The position numbers were made by a program, and so were the translations under genes. The notes under the pieces were generated by a model. That model was not told where the DNA came from, searched no databases, and was given only the letters and a program-made list of their open reading frames with translations. Below, in pieces: positions 5,803-6,182 of a stretch of 6,182 nucleotides of DNA. Numbering within the stretch: the stretch's first letter is position 1; each line of letters opens with the position of its first letter. Source of the DNA: Actinoplanes liguriensis (GTDB taxonomy: Bacteria; Actinomycetota; Actinomycetes; Mycobacteriales; Micromonosporaceae). The stretch is from positions 1 through 6,182 of the forward strand of contig KL571273.1 in NCBI GenBank assembly GCA_000715855.1. Reading direction: 5' to 3'.

Positions 5803-6182
5803 TCAGAACGCGCCTCGCACGGTGCCACCGTCCACCCGGATGGTGGCGCCGCTGATGTACTCCGCGTACGGGCTGCACAGGTAGGCGACGGCGCCCGCGA
5901 TCTCCGCCGGGCGGCCGTAGCGCACCCGGTCGTTCGGGACGATCTCGCGCACCGAGTTGAACTCGATCTCCTCCCACGACTCGCCCCAGCCGCGCTCGGG
6001 GGACAGCTTGGTCAGGAACTCCTGCACGGCAGGGACCAGGATCGCACCGGGGGCGACGACGTTCGAGGTGACGCGGGTGCCGGCCAGGTCGCGGGCCAGG
6101 GAGACGGCCAGGTTGTGCCGGGCGGCCAGCGACGCGTTGTAGTGCGGGTGGTTGTCGAACGGCTGCTGCGCCAGGCCGCCAC
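5803..6182 (-). CDS. Short-chain dehydrogenase/reductase, C-terminal part with atypical YNASL active site (5' end outside window)
   Basis: The frame enters at the right edge and gives 125 residues ending DGGTVRGAF before a TGA at 5803-5805. It is the C-terminal half of a classical SDR: the active-site helix region HPHYNASLAARHNLAVSLARDL, the following strand and turn NVVAPGAI (visible residues 40-47), a substrate-loop segment with RGWGESWEEIE (63-73), then YGRPAEIAGAVAYLCSP and the end motif YISGATIRVDGGT. SDRs move hydride between NAD(P)H and carbonyls or alcohols. Oddly, the YxxxK motif reads Y14-N-A-S-L18, so the catalytic lysine is replaced by leucine, and no lysine lies nearby (first visible Lys at 58). 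The catalytic serine and the coenzyme-binding glycines lie outside the window. The protein may be an inactive or altered SDR, or belong to a subgroup with a different proton relay. Family assignment is firm, activity uncertain. It is convergent with prfC, with 3 bp between stop codons. Confidence 0.9.
   Translation of the reverse strand, partial: GGLAQQPFDNHPHYNASLAARHNLAVSLARDLAGTRVTSNVVAPGAILVPAVQEFLTKLSPERGWGESWEEIEFNSVREIVPNDRVRYGRPAEIAGAVAYLCSPYAEYISGATIRVDGGTVRGAF
5820..5851 (+). terminator. Putative prfC terminator hairpin, inside the SDR coding sequence
   Basis: In the plus-strand RNA, CGGTGCCACCG (5820-5830) can pair with TGGTGGCGCCG (5841-5851). That gives 11 pairs (two of them G-U) around a 10-base loop, starting 20 bases after the prfC stop. 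It has no U-tract. Because this DNA also encodes the conserved end of the convergent SDR (GATIRVDGGTV), the symmetry may come partly from coding constraint on glycine, threonine and valine codons. Confidence 0.35.

Overview
The window is very GC-rich (around 70% by eye), with strong G/C preference at third codon positions, GTG as well as ATG starts, and AGGGGG-type ribosome binding sites. This points to a high-GC actinomycete. The TPR protein at the left edge recalls proteins common in Micromonosporaceae such as Actinoplanes, but that placement is an inference. No tRNA, rRNA, CRISPR array, insertion sequence or integrase is visible.

Layout, left to right. (1) 1-893, minus strand: the N-terminal 297 residues of a tetratricopeptide-repeat (TPR) protein, cut by the window edge. 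It is probably the sensory or scaffolding half of a larger signalling protein. (2) 894-1127: its leader, also the 3' flank of the next unit, with a perfect 8-bp-stem hairpin at 1088-1112. (3) 1128-3891, minus strand: a two-gene unit transcribed right to left, first a Type I Baeyer-Villiger monooxygenase (FAD/NADPH), then 10 bp later a zinc-independent quinone oxidoreductase-like MDR enzyme. (4) 3892-4194: a divergent control region with an AT-rich core and short repeated motifs. (5) 4195-5799, plus strand: a complete prfC (peptide chain release factor 3), apparently monocistronic. (6) 5803-6182, minus strand: the C-terminal 125 residues of a short-chain dehydrogenase/reductase (SDR), convergent with prfC and only 3 bp from it.

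The monooxygenase and MDR genes look like a small redox operon. The first oxidises a ketone to an ester or lactone with O2 and NADPH. The second could reduce a quinone, enone or related carbonyl. No esterase, alcohol dehydrogenase or regulator lies beside them, so the substrate cannot be read from this window. prfC is a translation gene with no functional tie to its neighbours.

The most unusual protein-level observation is in the partial SDR: the catalytic YxxxK motif reads YNASL, so the usual active-site lysine is a leucine. The rest is mostly ordinary genome. The DNA-level observations (a hairpin after prfC embedded in SDR coding sequence, spaced repeats upstream of the monooxygenase, GACTGCC repeats upstream of prfC) are modest and given with matching scores. 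I see no convincing undescribed multi-gene system here.
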